From positions 1-57,212 of the forward strand of contig CALCSG010000157.1 of NCBI GenBank assembly GCA_937894085.1: a stretch of 57,212 bases of DNA, in the 5' to 3' direction. The notes beneath the pieces are model-generated. The model was not told the origin of the DNA. It was given only the letters and a program-made list of their open reading frames with translations, and did not search any database. This DNA is from an uncultured Gammaproteobacteria bacterium (GTDB lineage Bacteria; Pseudomonadota; Gammaproteobacteria; GCA-001735895). Below are positions 57,159 through 57,212 of the stretch, piece after piece. The number at the start of each line of letters is the position of its first letter. The first letter of the stretch is position 1. The translations under genes were made by a program, and so were the position numbers.

Positions 57159-57212
57159 TTAAACAGCAACAACTTTATTTGCACATGGACCTTTCTGACC
57201 CTGACCCACTTC
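57159..57212 (-). CDS. Cold-shock protein, C-terminal end (cut by window edge)
   Basis: The window ends inside this gene. The last 17 codons read EVGQGQKGPCANKVVAV and are followed by TAA. The EVGQGQKGPxA segment is the C-terminal strand of CspA-type cold-shock proteins, single-stranded nucleic acid binding RNA chaperones of about 70 residues; a cysteine in place of the usual glutamine or glutamate and the VVAV tail are slightly unusual. The N-terminal part with the RNA-binding motifs is outside the window, so completeness cannot be judged. Confidence 0.8.
   Translation of the reverse strand, partial: EVGQGQKGPCANKVVAV

Overview
The window is a chromosomal segment from a Gram-negative gammaproteobacterium. 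The evidence is a complete division and cell wall (dcw) cluster with meso-diaminopimelate-type MurE, the lptF/lptG and pepA-holC-valS neighbourhoods, lpoA-yraN beside rsmI, topoisomerase IV genes, and a FabR/DesT-type repressor beside a desaturase. Base composition is moderate to AT-leaning. I cannot place it to genus. It is mostly core genome with short intergenic accessory material; I see no prophage, CRISPR array, transposase, rRNA or tRNA.

Layout. 1-5.2 kb: a gene-free stretch, a DUF2959 lipoprotein, yraN and lpoA (minus), rsmI (plus), and the RNase P RNA gene. 5.4-23.1 kb: one long plus-strand operon, mraZ-rsmH-ftsL-ftsI-murE-murF-mraY-murD-ftsW-murG-murC-murB-ddlB-ftsQ-ftsA-ftsZ. Nearly all genes overlap or abut, a promoter and degenerate MraZ boxes lie in front, and a strong hairpin lies after ftsZ; lpxC does not follow. 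23.3-30.6 kb: a haem-motif lipoprotein, a GIY-YIG protein, srkA, an unrecognised 181-aa protein, valS, an orphan Cache-type sensor and a small secreted protein with a triplicated motif. 31.1-41.3 kb: a porin with its terminator, a DUF4442 protein, a small acidic protein, holC, pepA, divergent lptF-lptG, an RDD protein, a histone H1-like protein, xerD and a CnoX-type thioredoxin. 41.4-46.9 kb: parE, a decayed reading frame, an alpha/beta hydrolase and parC. 47.3-52.7 kb: an RND efflux pair whose permease carries an in-frame amber stop, then a polyphosphate glucokinase. 53.0-57.2 kb: a DksA/TraR zinc-finger protein, an unrecognised membrane coiled-coil protein, a frameshifted GNAT acetyltransferase, the divergent fabR/desaturase pair, and the last 17 codons of a cold-shock protein.

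How the genes work together: the dcw products make lipid II (MurC-F, Ddl, MraY, MurG) and feed it to the septal synthase FtsW-FtsI, placed by FtsZ-FtsA-FtsQ-FtsL. LpoA would activate PBP1A, and LptF/LptG drive LPS export, so about half of the window is envelope biogenesis. HolC, ParC/ParE and XerD serve replication, decatenation and dimer resolution.

The less ordinary content is small: two intergenic inverted-repeat families whose arms are both three imperfect units of about 9 nt, a nested palindromic mosaic upstream of xerD, three damaged genes (RND permease, GNAT, a possible CsiV-like remnant), and several small unrecognised proteins with internal repeats. I did not find a convincing new multi-gene system.
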